A DNA stretch of 64,000 bases from NCBI RefSeq assembly GCF_003837805.1, contig NZ_RQIT01000025.1, forward strand, positions 44,560-108,559. The letters run 5' to 3'. How positions within the stretch are numbered: the first letter of the stretch is position 1; every line of letters starts with the position of its first letter. Source of the stretch: Bradyrhizobium sp. RP6. Lineage in GTDB: Bacteria > Pseudomonadota > Alphaproteobacteria > Rhizobiales > Xanthobacteraceae. The position numbers and the translations under genes are program-made. The notes below the pieces were generated by a model. That model did not search any database. It saw only the letters and a program-made list of their open reading frames with translations, and was not told the origin of the DNA. Shown piece by piece: positions 16,730 through 25,474 of this stretch.

Positions 16730-18012
16730 GTGCCGGTTCGGACCTCCTTGATCTTGGCGATGTTCAGCCGGTCGAGCAGGAAACGCTCATAGAACGGCTC
16801 GCTCTCGCCGCGCCGCATCTTGCGCAGGAAGTATTTCTCGAAGGCGACCTTGGCGAGATGCACCCATTCGCCCTTGGAGGACCAATTGACGTTTCGCGGC
16901 GGGATTTGCGGCTGCGCCAGGAAGGCAACACCGGAGTCGCCGAAATCGGCGAGGCAGATTGCGTTCCAGGTCGGCTGTGCCGTGGGCGCCTTGCCGCGGA
17001 GCAGGGCACCGATGTTCATCGCCGTCGCCGTCACCATGGATTCGATCATGAATCCGGTCTTGGGGACGCCGACCGGCACAGGTGTCGCGCCGACCGGCGC
17101 GATCGCGACGCATACGCCGACCGCGAAGACATTGGGGAAAGTTGGATTCTGCTGGTGCTTGTCGACGACGACGAAGCCGCGCGGGTTGGTCAGTTTATCG
17201 ATGCCGCGCACCGCCTCGACGCCGCGAAAGGCGGGCAGCATCATCGAATAGGCGAATGGCAGCTCGTGGGCCTTGCGAGACGTGCCGTCGTCGCCGAACT
17301 CCTCTACCGACATCAAGCCGGGGCCGACGTTATCGACGCGTGCATTGGTGATCCACTTGATGTGCTTCTCGCGCATCTCGCTTTCCAGAAGGCCCTTGGT
17401 GTCCCCGACGCCATCGAGACCGAGATGGCCGATATAGGGCTCCGAGGTGACGAACGTCATCGGGACCCGGTCGCGCAGCTTTCGCCGGCGCAGCTCCGTT
17501 TCCAGGATGAAGAGGAATTCGTAGGCCGGCCCAAAACAGGAGGCGCCCTGCACCGCGCCGATGACCACCGGACCCGGATTCGCCGCGAGCTTCTCGAAGG
17601 CTTCACGGGCATTTGCGGCATGATCGACGTGGCAGATCGACTGGGTATGGCCTTGCGGCCCGAGACCCGGAATCTCGTCGAACGCCAGTTCGGGACCGGT
17701 TGCGACGACCAGGTAATCATAGTCGATCGACGTCCCGTCGCCGAGCTCGACACGGCTCTCGGGCGGGTGGACGCGCGTTGCGCCCTGCGTCAGCAGTCGC
17801 ACGCCCTTGCGTTTCATGACGTCTGCGAGATCGATCTCGATCTCCTCGCGCTTGCGCCAGCCGACTGCGACCCAAGGATTGGATGGGACGAAATGATAGA
17901 CGGCGCCTTGCGAGACGACGCTGAGGCGATCCTCCTTTCTCAGCTGCGGCAGCAATTCATAGGCCATCAGTGTTCCGCTTAGACCAGCTCCGATTACGAC
18001 GACTTCCGCCAT
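16726..18012 (-). CDS. Sulfide:quinone oxidoreductase-like flavoprotein
   Basis: The 428-residue product has an N-terminal FAD-binding Rossmann motif (VVVIGAGLSGT) and the second nucleotide motif VVATGPELAFDE. Cysteines at 127, 159 and 353 closely match the spacing of the three redox cysteines known in SQR (ICHVD, GASCFGP, ICLADFGDS). SQR oxidises sulfide at the membrane and passes electrons to quinone, giving persulfide or polysulfide. It is the first gene of the leftward operon, with GGAGGAACCC before the ATG, and faces a BigR-like regulator. The exact SQR type was not determined. Confidence 0.85.
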   Translation of the reverse strand: MAEVVVIGAGLSGTLMAYELLPQLRKEDRLSVVSQGAVYHFVPSNPWVAVGWRKREEIEIDLADVMKRKGVRLLTQGATRVHPPESRVELGDGTSIDYDYLVVATGPELAFDEIPGLGPQGHTQSICHVDHAANAREAFEKLAANPGPVVIGAVQGASCFGPAYEFLFILETELRRRKLRDRVPMTFVTSEPYIGHLGLDGVGDTKGLLESEMREKHIKWITNARVDNVGPGLMSVEEFGDDGTSRKAHELPFAYSMMLPAFRGVEAVRGIDKLTNPRGFVVVDKHQQNPTFPNVFAVGVCVAIAPVGATPVPVGVPKTGFMIESMVTATAMNIGALLRGKAPTAQPTWNAICLADFGDSGVAFLAQPQIPPRNVNWSSKGEWVHLAKVAFEKYFLRKMRRGESEPFYERFLLDRLNIAKIKEVRTGT

Positions 18013-18070
18013 GGGTTCCTCCGTTGGGGTTCACCGCTCCGCCGGTTCATCCCCGACTGTCGTACGGCGC

Positions 18071-18106
18071 TTGACTATATATTCGTAATTTCGTATATAC
18101 GCAAGT
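18071..18106. promoter_or_regulatory. Face-to-face promoters with AT-rich operator region
   Basis: On the plus strand TTGACT (18071-18076) and TATATA (18094-18099) are 17 bases apart. On the minus strand TTGCGT (18104-18099) and TATATA (18081-18076) are also 17 bases apart. The two promoters therefore overlap almost completely. The stretch holds TATATA arms at both ends and a direct repeat, ATTCGTA / TTTCGTA, in the middle. A regulator bound here would block both directions, fitting autoregulation plus control of the SQR operon. Confidence 0.65.
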
Positions 18107-18436
18107 ATGAAGGTTAATGCTGAAGTCATGGAGCGGGCGGCGGATCGGGCGAGCGAGCTGCTGAAGGCACTCGCCAACCGGCACCGCCTGCTGATCATCT
18201 GCCAGTTGATCGACGGCGAGCGGTCGGTCGGCGAACTCGCCGAGTTCCTGAACCTCCGGGACTCCACGGTTTCCCAACATCTTGCGCTCCTTCGCAAGGA
18301 TGGATTGGTGTCGGCCCGGCGGGAGGCGCAGACGATCTTCTATTCGATTGCGAGCGAGCCGGCGCGCGAGGTGCTGAAGACGCTCTATCAGGCGTTCTGC
18401 GCGCCGGAATCCGCAAGGACGAAGCGTACTTTATGA
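18107..18436 (+). CDS. ArsR-family regulator, BigR-like (thiol-sensing type)
   Basis: The 109-residue product is a winged-helix ArsR protein (LLKALANRHRLLIICQLIDG, LNLRDSTVSQHLALLRKDGL, QTIFYSI). It has exactly two cysteines, Cys32 and Cys98. Their 66-residue spacing equals that of the sensing pair Cys42/Cys108 in BigR, which loses DNA binding when persulfides form a disulfide. The flanking SQR, TrxC and DUF2892 genes fit a sulfide sensor. The predicted RNA start falls about on the ATG and there is no ribosome-binding sequence, so a leaderless message is likely. Confidence 0.88.
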   Translation: MKVNAEVMERAADRASELLKALANRHRLLIICQLIDGERSVGELAEFLNLRDSTVSQHLALLRKDGLVSARREAQTIFYSIASEPAREVLKTLYQAFCAPESARTKRTL

Positions 18437-18530
18437 GCGCCCGGAGCGTGGCGCGTTGAGCGAGATCAACGTCCGCTTCGAGGATGCCGATCAACTACAG
18501 AGGACACCCGCGAGCGCGGTGTGATGGTTC

Positions 18531-19538
18531 ATGCTGACACGAATGCGCCCTATGCGGCTCAAAGGAATTTTTGTTGTCTTGGTCGCCGGCCTGTGTGCAG
18601 GCGTTGCGCGCGCAGAGACGCTCACTGTGGCGCAGCATCCGGTGGCCGACGAAAAGGCCGTCTTTGCCACGGTGGAAAGCATCAGCGTCGTGCCCGCGCG
18701 CGGGCGCATCGGCGGGACCGTGGTCCAGCTCCAGGTCAGGGAAGGGGACCGCGTCACCGCCGGTCAGGCGATTGCCGCGATCGGCGATGAGAAGCTCGGC
18801 CTGCAGATGAAGTCGCTGGATGCGCAGATCGAGGCGCTGCAGGCGCAGGCCAGCCAGGCGCAAATCGATTTCACGCGCATCGAGGGGTTGGTCGAGCGTG
18901 GCATTCTGCCGCGCGTCAAGCTCGACGAGCAGAGGACGGCGCTGAACGTGGCGGAGAACGGCCTGCGCGCCAAGACCGCGGAGCGTGCCGTCATCAACGA
19001 GCAGCTCAACCAGGGGCAGGTGCTGGCACCGGCAGGGGGACGTGTGCTGAAGAGGCTCATCACGGTTGGTTCCGTCGTGCTCGCGGGCGATCCCATCGTC
19101 ACCGTCGCGCAGCAGAATTTCAAGCTGCGGCTGAGAGTGCCCGAGCGCCACGCGCGCTCTCTCAAGGCCGGCGACAAGGTGCGCGTCGATGGTGCGGAGC
19201 TTGGCGGCGAAGCCGCCAGATGGGGCGTCATCGATCTCGTCTATCCGCAGATCGAGGAGGGGCGCGTCATTGCGGACGCGACCGTCGAGGGGCTCGGCGA
19301 ATATTTCGTCGGCGATCGGCTGCGGGTGTGGATCTCCGGCGGCAGGCGGTCGGCTTTCGTGATTCCGGCAGGCTACGTGAAGACCCGGTTCGGCATCGAC
19401 TATGTCCAGCTTCAAAAGCCCGGCGAAGTTGTCGACGTGCCGGTACAGCGCGGCCGCGAGTTGCCGACGCCCGCTCTTCCCGATGGACTTGAAATCCTGT
19501 CCGGCATCCGTACCGGCGACCAGTTGGTGCGGCCGTGA
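18531..19538 (+). CDS. RND efflux periplasmic adaptor (membrane fusion protein)
   Basis: The 335-residue product has a signal peptide (MRLKGIFVVLVAGLCAGVARA-E, beginning at the third in-frame ATG). A biotinyl/lipoyl-like half (GRIGGTVVQLQVREGDRVTA), a helical hairpin (residues about 85-150) and the second lipoyl half (GQVLAPAGGRVLKRLITVGS) follow. Such adaptors link an inner-membrane RND pump to an outer-membrane channel. Starts at 18531, 18543 and 18552 are all possible. It ends overlapping the pump gene by 4 bases. No outer-membrane channel gene is in the window. Confidence 0.9.
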   Translation: MLTRMRPMRLKGIFVVLVAGLCAGVARAETLTVAQHPVADEKAVFATVESISVVPARGRIGGTVVQLQVREGDRVTAGQAIAAIGDEKLGLQMKSLDAQIEALQAQASQAQIDFTRIEGLVERGILPRVKLDEQRTALNVAENGLRAKTAERAVINEQLNQGQVLAPAGGRVLKRLITVGSVVLAGDPIVTVAQQNFKLRLRVPERHARSLKAGDKVRVDGAELGGEAARWGVIDLVYPQIEEGRVIADATVEGLGEYFVGDRLRVWISGGRRSAFVIPAGYVKTRFGIDYVQLQKPGEVVDVPVQRGRELPTPALPDGLEILSGIRTGDQLVRP

Positions 19539-22500
19539 ATCTCGGACTCTCAGGCCGGCTGACCAAGGCGACGATCGGGTCGCCACTGACGCCATTGTTC
19601 CTGCTTGCATCGCTCGTGGTCGGCCTCATCGCTGTCGTCGTGATTCCGCGCGAGGAGGAGCCGCAGATCAGCGTGCCGATGGTCGACATTCGCGTCAACG
19701 CCGATGGCTTGCGCGGACCCGACGCGGTCGAGCTCGTCACCAAGCCGCTGGAAGCGATCGTCAAGGGCATCGACGGCATCGAGCACGTCTACAGCCAGAC
19801 CGAGGATGACCGCGTGATGGTCACCGCGCGGTTCCTGGTCGGAACGAAGGCGGAGGATGCGATTCTCCGCGTCCACGAGAAAATCCGCGCCAATCTCGAT
19901 CGCATCCCGGTCGGGATCCCTGAGCCTTCGATCGTCGGCCGCGGCATCAATGACGTTGCGGTGACGGTTTTGACTCTGTCGCCGAAGCCGGAGGCCGCCG
20001 GGCACTGGACCGACAAGGATCTGTTCGAGCTCGCGGACAAGCTGCGTTCGGAGTTGATGAAGGTCGACAATATCGGTCTGACCTACATTTCCGGCGGCGC
20101 GGCGCAGCAGATCCGGGTCGAACCCGATCCGGAAAAGCTGTCGCTGTTCGGCATCACGCTGCAGCAGCTCGTCGCCAAGGTGAAGGATGCCAACCGCTCG
20201 TTCCTGGCGGGCCAGGTCCGCGATGCCGGTATCGTGCGCAATGTCGCGGCCGGCCAGACGCTGTCCGGCATCCCCGACATCGGCCTCCTCCTGATCTCGA
20301 CCCGCGACGGGCGGCCGGTCTACGTCAAGGACGTGGCCTCCGTCGTCATCGGGCCGAATACGCTCGAGCACCGCGTCTGGAATGATGCGCGCGATGCCAA
20401 GGGGCAATGGTCGCGGGTGCCCGCGGTCAGCCTCGCACTCGCCAAGCGCGCCGGCGCCAACGCGGTGGTGGTCTCGGCCGACATCGATCATCGCCTGCAG
20501 GGATTGAAGGCGCGGCTTATCCCCGACGACATCCAGGTGACGGTGACGCGCGACTATGGCGAGACCGCCAACGAGAAGGCCAACGAGCTCCTGTTTCACC
20601 TCGGTCTCGCGACGATCTCGATCGTCGTGCTGATCGCGGTTGCGATCGGCTGGCGCGAGGCGGTGGTGACCTTCGTCGTGATCCCGACGACGATCCTGCT
20701 CACGATGTTTGCGGCCAATTTGATGGGCTACACCATCAATCGCGTCAGCCTGTTCGCGCTGATCTTCTCGATCGGCATCCTGGTCGACGACGCCATCGTC
20801 GTGGTCGAGAACATCGCGCGGCACTGGGGCATGCGCGATGGCCGGCCGCGCCTGCAGGCGACCATCGAGGCGGTGGCGGAGGTCGGCAATCCCACCATCG
20901 TCGCGACCTTGACCGTGGTCGCGGCGCTGCTGCCGATGCTGTTCGTGTCGGGCCTGATGGGCCCCTACATGGCGCCGATTCCGGCGAACGCCTCGGCCGC
21001 CATGCTGTTCTCGTTCTTCGTCGCCATGGTGGTAGCGCCCTGGCTGATGCTCAAGCTGGCGCCGAAGGGCGAGATGGCGGCGGCTCATGCGGCGCACGAT
21101 GAAGGCCGGCTCGGCCGGATCTACCGGCGCTTCGCCACTCCGATCGTCAGGAGCAAGCGCTCGGCCTGGATCTTTCTGCTCGGCGTCGGCATCGCGACGC
21201 TGCTGTCGATGACGCTGTTTGCGACCAAGTCGGTGACCGTCAAGCTGCTGCCGTTCGACAACAAGTCCGAGATCGCCGTCGTGGTCGATCTGCCGGAAGG
21301 GGCGAGCCTGGAGGCGACCGAGCGTACCCTGTTCGGCGCGGCCGAGATTGCGCGGCAGTTGCCGGAGGCGACCTCGCTGCAATCCTATGCCGGCACGCCG
21401 GCGCCGTTCAATTTCAACGGCCTTGTGCGGCACTACTACCTGCGCGAGAGGCCGGAAATGGGCGAGCTGCAGGTCAATCTGGCCGCGCGCGGCGAACGCA
21501 AGCGGGCGAGCCACGACATCGCGCTCGAGCTGCGCGAGCGGTTGAAGGCGCTCGATATTCCCAAGAATACGAGCATCAAGGTGGTCGAGGTGCCGCCCGG
21601 GCCGCCGGTGTTGGCGACGCTGCTGGCCGAGATCTACGGCCCCGATGCCGCGACGCGCCGCGCGGTCACCGCGGAGATGAAGAAGATCTTTGCCCAAGTG
21701 CCGTTCATCGTCGACGTCGACGATTCCATCGGCGTGAAGCGGCCGCGGCTGCGGCTCTCGATCGATCAGGACCGGCTCGAATTCTTCGGCGTCGAGCAGC
21801 GCGACGTCTATGACACTATCCAGGCGCTGTTCGGCGGCACCTCGATCGGCTATTCGCATCGCGGCGAGGACCGCAACCCGATCGAGATCGCGGTGCATCT
21901 ACCCAAGCGCGGCCTGGTCTGGGACGAGGCGCTGGCCTCGACGCCGGTGCCTGCCAATACGCTGCCCGGCAGCAAGACGGTGGTCGAGCTCGGCCAGGTC
22001 GTGAAGGCGACCATGGAAGAGGGCTCGCCGACGATCTTCCGCCGCGATGGCCGCTTCGCCGACATGGTGATGGCCGAACTCGCCGGCCGCTTCGAGGCGC
22101 CGCTCTACGGCATGCTTGCGGTCGCCGATCGTGTCGACGCCCATGACTGGGGCAATTTGCCGAAGCCCGCGATCAGCCTGCACGGCCAGCCGTCGGACGA
22201 GTCGCGTCCGACGCTCTTGTGGGACGGCGAATGGGAAATCACTTGGGTGACCTTCCGCGACATGGGCGCGGCCTTCGGCGCAGCCATCCTCGGAATCTAC
22301 GTGTTGGTCGTCGCCCAGTTCAGGAGCTTCCGTCTGCCGCTCGTGATCCTGACGCCGATTCCGCTGACGCTGATCGGCATCCTGATCGGGCACTGGCTCC
22401 TGGGTGCGCCGTTCACCGCGACCTCGATGATCGGTTTCATCGCCCTGGCCGGCATCATCGTGCGCAATTCGATCCTGCTGGTCGACTTCATCCGGCACAG

Positions 22501-22759
22501 CGGCGCCGAGGGCAAGTCGCTGCGCGACGTTGTGTTGGAAGCCGGCGCCGTCCGCTTCAAGCCGATCCTGCTCACCGCGCTTGCGGCCATGATCGGCGCG
22601 GCAACCATCCTGCTCGATCCGATCTTCCAGGGATTGGCGATCTCGCTCCTGTTCGGGCTTGCCTCGTCAACGCTGCTGACCGTGCTGGTGATTCCCGCGA
22701 TCTACATCGCCTTGCGCGCGCCGCGCGAAGAGGCTCCGACCACAGCCAGATCCAGCTAG
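19535..22759 (+). CDS. RND-family efflux pump, inner-membrane permease
   Basis: The 1074-residue product has the RND two-fold layout with membrane helices in two groups (residues about 350-540 and 900-1060) and two large periplasmic loops. The conserved block SLFALIFSIGILVDDAIVVVE is present in helix 4. It starts with GTG at 19535, overlapping the adaptor stop (GTGA). These pumps use proton entry to expel small molecules; the substrate is unknown. Its position next to a BigR-like regulator suggests export of sulfur-related or thiol-reactive compounds, which is inference. Confidence 0.92.
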   Translation: MNLGLSGRLTKATIGSPLTPLFLLASLVVGLIAVVVIPREEEPQISVPMVDIRVNADGLRGPDAVELVTKPLEAIVKGIDGIEHVYSQTEDDRVMVTARFLVGTKAEDAILRVHEKIRANLDRIPVGIPEPSIVGRGINDVAVTVLTLSPKPEAAGHWTDKDLFELADKLRSELMKVDNIGLTYISGGAAQQIRVEPDPEKLSLFGITLQQLVAKVKDANRSFLAGQVRDAGIVRNVAAGQTLSGIPDIGLLLISTRDGRPVYVKDVASVVIGPNTLEHRVWNDARDAKGQWSRVPAVSLALAKRAGANAVVVSADIDHRLQGLKARLIPDDIQVTVTRDYGETANEKANELLFHLGLATISIVVLIAVAIGWREAVVTFVVIPTTILLTMFAANLMGYTINRVSLFALIFSIGILVDDAIVVVENIARHWGMRDGRPRLQATIEAVAEVGNPTIVATLTVVAALLPMLFVSGLMGPYMAPIPANASAAMLFSFFVAMVVAPWLMLKLAPKGEMAAAHAAHDEGRLGRIYRRFATPIVRSKRSAWIFLLGVGIATLLSMTLFATKSVTVKLLPFDNKSEIAVVVDLPEGASLEATERTLFGAAEIARQLPEATSLQSYAGTPAPFNFNGLVRHYYLRERPEMGELQVNLAARGERKRASHDIALELRERLKALDIPKNTSIKVVEVPPGPPVLATLLAEIYGPDAATRRAVTAEMKKIFAQVPFIVDVDDSIGVKRPRLRLSIDQDRLEFFGVEQRDVYDTIQALFGGTSIGYSHRGEDRNPIEIAVHLPKRGLVWDEALASTPVPANTLPGSKTVVELGQVVKATMEEGSPTIFRRDGRFADMVMAELAGRFEAPLYGMLAVADRVDAHDWGNLPKPAISLHGQPSDESRPTLLWDGEWEITWVTFRDMGAAFGAAILGIYVLVVAQFRSFRLPLVILTPIPLTLIGILIGHWLLGAPFTATSMIGFIALAGIIVRNSILLVDFIRHSGAEGKSLRDVVLEAGAVRFKPILLTALAAMIGAATILLDPIFQGLAISLLFGLASSTLLTVLVIPAIYIALRAPREEAPTTARSS

Positions 22760-22769
22760 CGAGGAACCG

Positions 22770-23126
22770 ATGGACAAGAACTACGTCGACATCACCAGGA
22801 ACATCTCGGCCAACCTGAAGAAGCTGCGGAGCGACATTCCCGACACCATGAAGGGATTTGCCGTACTCGCCCAGGCGGCCACGCGCGACGGCGCGCTGGA
22901 CAAGAAGACGAAGGAGCTGATCGCGCTGGCGCTCGGCGTCGCCGCGCATTGCGACGGCTGCATCGGCTTCCACACCGAGGCGCTGGTCAAGCTCGGCGCG
23001 ACGCGCCAGGAGATCGAGGAGACGCTCGGCATGGCCGTCTACATGGGCGGCGGGCCGTCGCTGATGTACGCGGCGGATGCGATCGCGGCCTATGAGCAGT
23101 TCCAGCAGCAATCGACCGCCGGATAG
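22770..23126 (+). CDS. Carboxymuconolactone decarboxylase / AhpD-like protein
   Basis: The 118-residue product has the AhpD core with the CxxC-type redox motif HCDGCIGFHTEALVKLGAT at about residues 67-85. The pattern Cys-x-x-Cys-x-x-x-His is that of alkylhydroperoxidase D-like disulfide proteins. It follows the RND pump after 10 bases with GAGGAACCG before the ATG, so it belongs to the same transcript. A thiol-peroxidase or disulfide reductase role would fit the sulfide/persulfide context. Enzymatic decarboxylation is unlikely given the CxxC motif. Confidence 0.88.
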   Translation: MDKNYVDITRNISANLKKLRSDIPDTMKGFAVLAQAATRDGALDKKTKELIALALGVAAHCDGCIGFHTEALVKLGATRQEIEETLGMAVYMGGGPSLMYAADAIAAYEQFQQQSTAG

Positions 23127-23201
23127 CGCCGGTCGCCTGACATGATTATGCGGACGGGACCGGGCGATACGTCTTCTCCGGTCCCGCCCATTCTTGATCG
23201 A

Positions 23202-23531
23202 TTACCAGCGGTCGTCGACACCGACGCCGACGCTGACGCCAGGCGCGCGAATGCCGACGCCGGCGCGCGGACCGTCATCCCAATCGCGATGATAGGTCCG
23301 GCGCTCGTAATAGCGTTCGCGCGGCATGTAGTTATAGGAATCGCGTACGATCACACGCGAACCGCTCCGTGTGCGATAGCAGCGGCCGGAATCGTCGCAG
23401 ACAAGTCGTACCTGCTGAATGAGGTCCGGATTGGTGTACTCGCTGCTCGTATAGATATCGGAAGCCTTCGCACTCGACGCGGCTGCCAAAGCACCGACGC
23501 CCGCCAACAGCGCAATAGTCAACGTCCTCAT
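23202..23531 (-). CDS. Small exported protein of unknown function
   Basis: The 109-residue product begins MRTLTIALLAGVGALAAASS and has a signal peptide ending SAKAS-D. The mature part has two cysteines (LVCDDSGRCYRT), an Arg/Tyr-rich middle (YNYMPRERYYERRTY) and a Gly/Val-rich end (GVGIRAPGVSVGVGVDD). GAGGAGG precedes two consecutive ATGs at 23534 and 23531; the second has better spacing. Similar Tyr-Arg-Gly-rich secreted proteins occur in rhizobia, but the function is unknown. Confidence 0.7.
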   Translation of the reverse strand: MRTLTIALLAGVGALAAASSAKASDIYTSSEYTNPDLIQQVRLVCDDSGRCYRTRSGSRVIVRDSYNYMPRERYYERRTYHRDWDDGPRAGVGIRAPGVSVGVGVDDRW

Positions 23532-23637
23532 CATGTCCTCCTCGAAACTGCCCTCGGCGGTAACAAGAAGGGGAGGCGGTGATCGTTCCCGGCTGCGATG
23601 CTGGTTTTTCCCGGAACCGCATCGTCGCGGCGGGTTC

Positions 23638-24042
23638 CTAAATCCGCTCGAAAGTCTCCGTGCCACAGATGTCGTCGGCTTCCGCCCGCCGGCGGTCCAC
23701 GACTTTCCCGCCGTTGATGGTCACGATGTAGGTCTGAGCGCCGAGCGGCGTGCCGGTCGCGGAGGTGAGCTGCGCGCGGACGCACGCCGTCCAGCCCGGT
23801 CCTCGCACCTCACGATGAGGCGGAGCGACGTGCACCTCGCGCGGGTACGACGTTGAAAGAAAGACGACGTCGATCTGCTCGCGCACCACGCGCTTGACGT
23901 CCGGAGGCGGTTCGGGCGGCGGTTGTTCCGCCTCCTTCATGCGCATGAACTCCGGCACCGGTGCGCGGCTATCGGCAAAGCCGCAGCCACCGAGCGCAAG
24001 CGCGCCACCGAGCAGCGTTGCATGAGCAATGATCCGCAACAT
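23638..24042 (-). CDS. Putative lipoprotein of unknown function
   Basis: The 134-residue product starts MLRIIAHATLLGGALALGGC, a lipoprotein signal with the lipobox LGGC, so the mature protein probably begins at Cys20 in the envelope. A proline-rich linker (EQPPPEPPPDV) follows. The rest contains two cysteines (TACVRAQL, DICGTETF) and a beta-rich stretch, AQTYIVTINGGKVVDRRRAE. The family is not recognised. Confidence 0.75.
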   Translation of the reverse strand: MLRIIAHATLLGGALALGGCGFADSRAPVPEFMRMKEAEQPPPEPPPDVKRVVREQIDVVFLSTSYPREVHVAPPHREVRGPGWTACVRAQLTSATGTPLGAQTYIVTINGGKVVDRRRAEADDICGTETFERI

Positions 24043-24194
24043 CCGTGAAGGTCCCCTGCGGGCGAACAGATAGGCACGAATGCGATCCGACGAAGACCAT
24101 GCCGATCAAGATTTGCTGAAGGCCTGGAACTCGCGGCAGTTGCTATTCCGCGATTGGCGGCTAGTTTGTACCCCACACGAGGGGGATTGCATCG

Positions 24195-24419
24195 ATGAGG
24201 ATTTTGGTCATAGCGGCCGCGGTCCTGGCGCTGGCGGCGGCCTCGGCGCAGGCGCAGGGGCGGCGCCAGCCCAATGACGGACCCAAGCCGGCGGACAACA
24301 CGCCGAAGGTCGACGAGAAGGCCTACAAGGCCGCGCTCGAGCGCATTCCCGAGCCCAAGGACAAGTACGATCCCTGGGGCGGCGCCCGCCCGAGCGAACC
24401 TGCCAAGAAGCCGAAATGA
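24195..24419 (+). CDS. Small exported protein with KxDPWGG motif
   Basis: The 74-residue product begins MRILVIAAAVLALAAASAQA-Q, a signal peptide. The mature part is short and charged, with EKAYKAALERIPEPKDKYDP followed by WGGARP. The protein at 25475-25771 shares the order KAYK-x-x-L-x-x-IP ... DPWGG-x-R-x-x-x-P, so the two are paralogues. The function is unknown. Confidence 0.75.
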   Translation: MRILVIAAAVLALAAASAQAQGRRQPNDGPKPADNTPKVDEKAYKAALERIPEPKDKYDPWGGARPSEPAKKPK

Positions 24420-24631
24420 AGTGAGGCTGATCTTGCGGACATGCCGGTTTGATTTCGGCCAGGCTCGCACTTGCATTGCTTATAGCGCAGCCAAGCCGCG
24501 AGGCGCCGTCGCCTTGGTCGCGCATGACTGGCGCTACTTGCACGGCACTTCAGACTTTGTTGACCACGTTGGAGCGGAGAGCCGCTCAGCGAACGCCCGA
24601 CGAGCCTTTCTCTCATGGCGTTACGCGCGCT

Positions 24632-25096
24632 TCATCCCGGCAGCATCGCGAACGCGCTCGACACCATCGCGACCGGCCTGCTGTCGGCGGCGGAAAGCAG
24701 CGTGACGCGGCCAAAGCTCATGGTGCGCCCGAGCCGCACCACGCGCGCGTCCGCCAGCACGTCCATCGAGGCGACCGCGCGCATGAAATGCGTGGTCTGG
24801 TCGACCGTGGTCATGGGGCGGTAGCCGCGATTGGCCGCGAGGATCGCGATCACCATCGCGGTGTCGGCGAGCGCCATCAGGGCCTGGCCGCAGACCACGC
24901 CGCCGTTCCGGCACAGTCGCTCCGAAAACGGCATGCGCAGGATCGCGCCCGGCTGCCAGTCCGGTGCGTCTGCCGGCTGCGCGTGCTCGATACGCTCGAC
25001 CGCGAGGTTGAGATCCTGGACCCAGGGCGCGAAAACCTCCCCGAGGATGCGGCGGGCGTCGGCGAGGCCGAACTCGGCTTCTGGCTGCATTTGCAT
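24632..25096 (-). CDS. PaaI-family thioesterase (hot-dog fold)
   Basis: The 154-residue product has the single hot-dog fold of PaaI-like acyl-CoA thioesterases. The family region is NGGVVCGQALMALADTAMVI (residues about 64-83), where members usually have HGG and a catalytic Asp or Glu; here it reads RNGGVVCGQALMALAD. TTVDQTTHFMRAV follows as strand 3. The frame is open to 25351, but the ATG at 25096 (MQMQPEAEFG) is preferred, with GAGGAG upstream. The substrate is unknown. Confidence 0.82.
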   Translation of the reverse strand: MQMQPEAEFGLADARRILGEVFAPWVQDLNLAVERIEHAQPADAPDWQPGAILRMPFSERLCRNGGVVCGQALMALADTAMVIAILAANRGYRPMTTVDQTTHFMRAVASMDVLADARVVRLGRTMSFGRVTLLSAADSRPVAMVSSAFAMLPG

Positions 25097-25241
25097 TGCT
25101 GTGGCGCGCTCCTCTATTGCCGGATGTTTCGCCTCATTGTGCGCGCATCGGCGCGGCAAAGTCACCCGGTCTTGCGCCGGTCCCGTCGGCTTGAAATTGC
25201 CCGACTTGACCCGGTATGATGCCTCGCTTGGGTACGGGTGG

Positions 25242-25376
25242 ATGATGTTGCGTCGGTGTGTCCTCATCTTTGGCATGGCCGCGCTCGGTCTCGCGCTGAG
25301 CGGGTGCACCAAATGCGGCCCGATCTGGGACGACTGGTTGCATGCCCCCAAATCGTGCAGATCGGATCGGCTCTAG
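25242..25376 (+). CDS. Very small lipoprotein
   Basis: The 44-residue product begins MMLRRCVLIFGMAALGLALS followed by GC, a lipoprotein signal with lipobox LSGC and mature Cys22. The remaining 23 residues contain GPIWDDWLHAPKSCRSDRL, with two further cysteines. It is too short for most gene finders but has a clear start, a signal peptide and a stop at 25374-25376. It resembles small lipoproteins seen in related bacteria, from memory only. The function is unknown. Confidence 0.6.
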   Translation: MMLRRCVLIFGMAALGLALSGCTKCGPIWDDWLHAPKSCRSDRL

Positions 25377-25474
25377 CGGACCTGCGCGGCCTGGAGCGGC
25401 CCCAGCTTGCGACCGGGCTGAGACAAGGATGACAGGGCAGCGGGCGATCCGCGCCATGGATGATCAAGGAGTGG

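Noticed and set aside
19550..21898. 782-codon leftward open frame antisense to the RND pump
   Set aside because: Composition is dominated by Arg, Asp and His with no domains, and it mirrors the codon structure of the pump gene.
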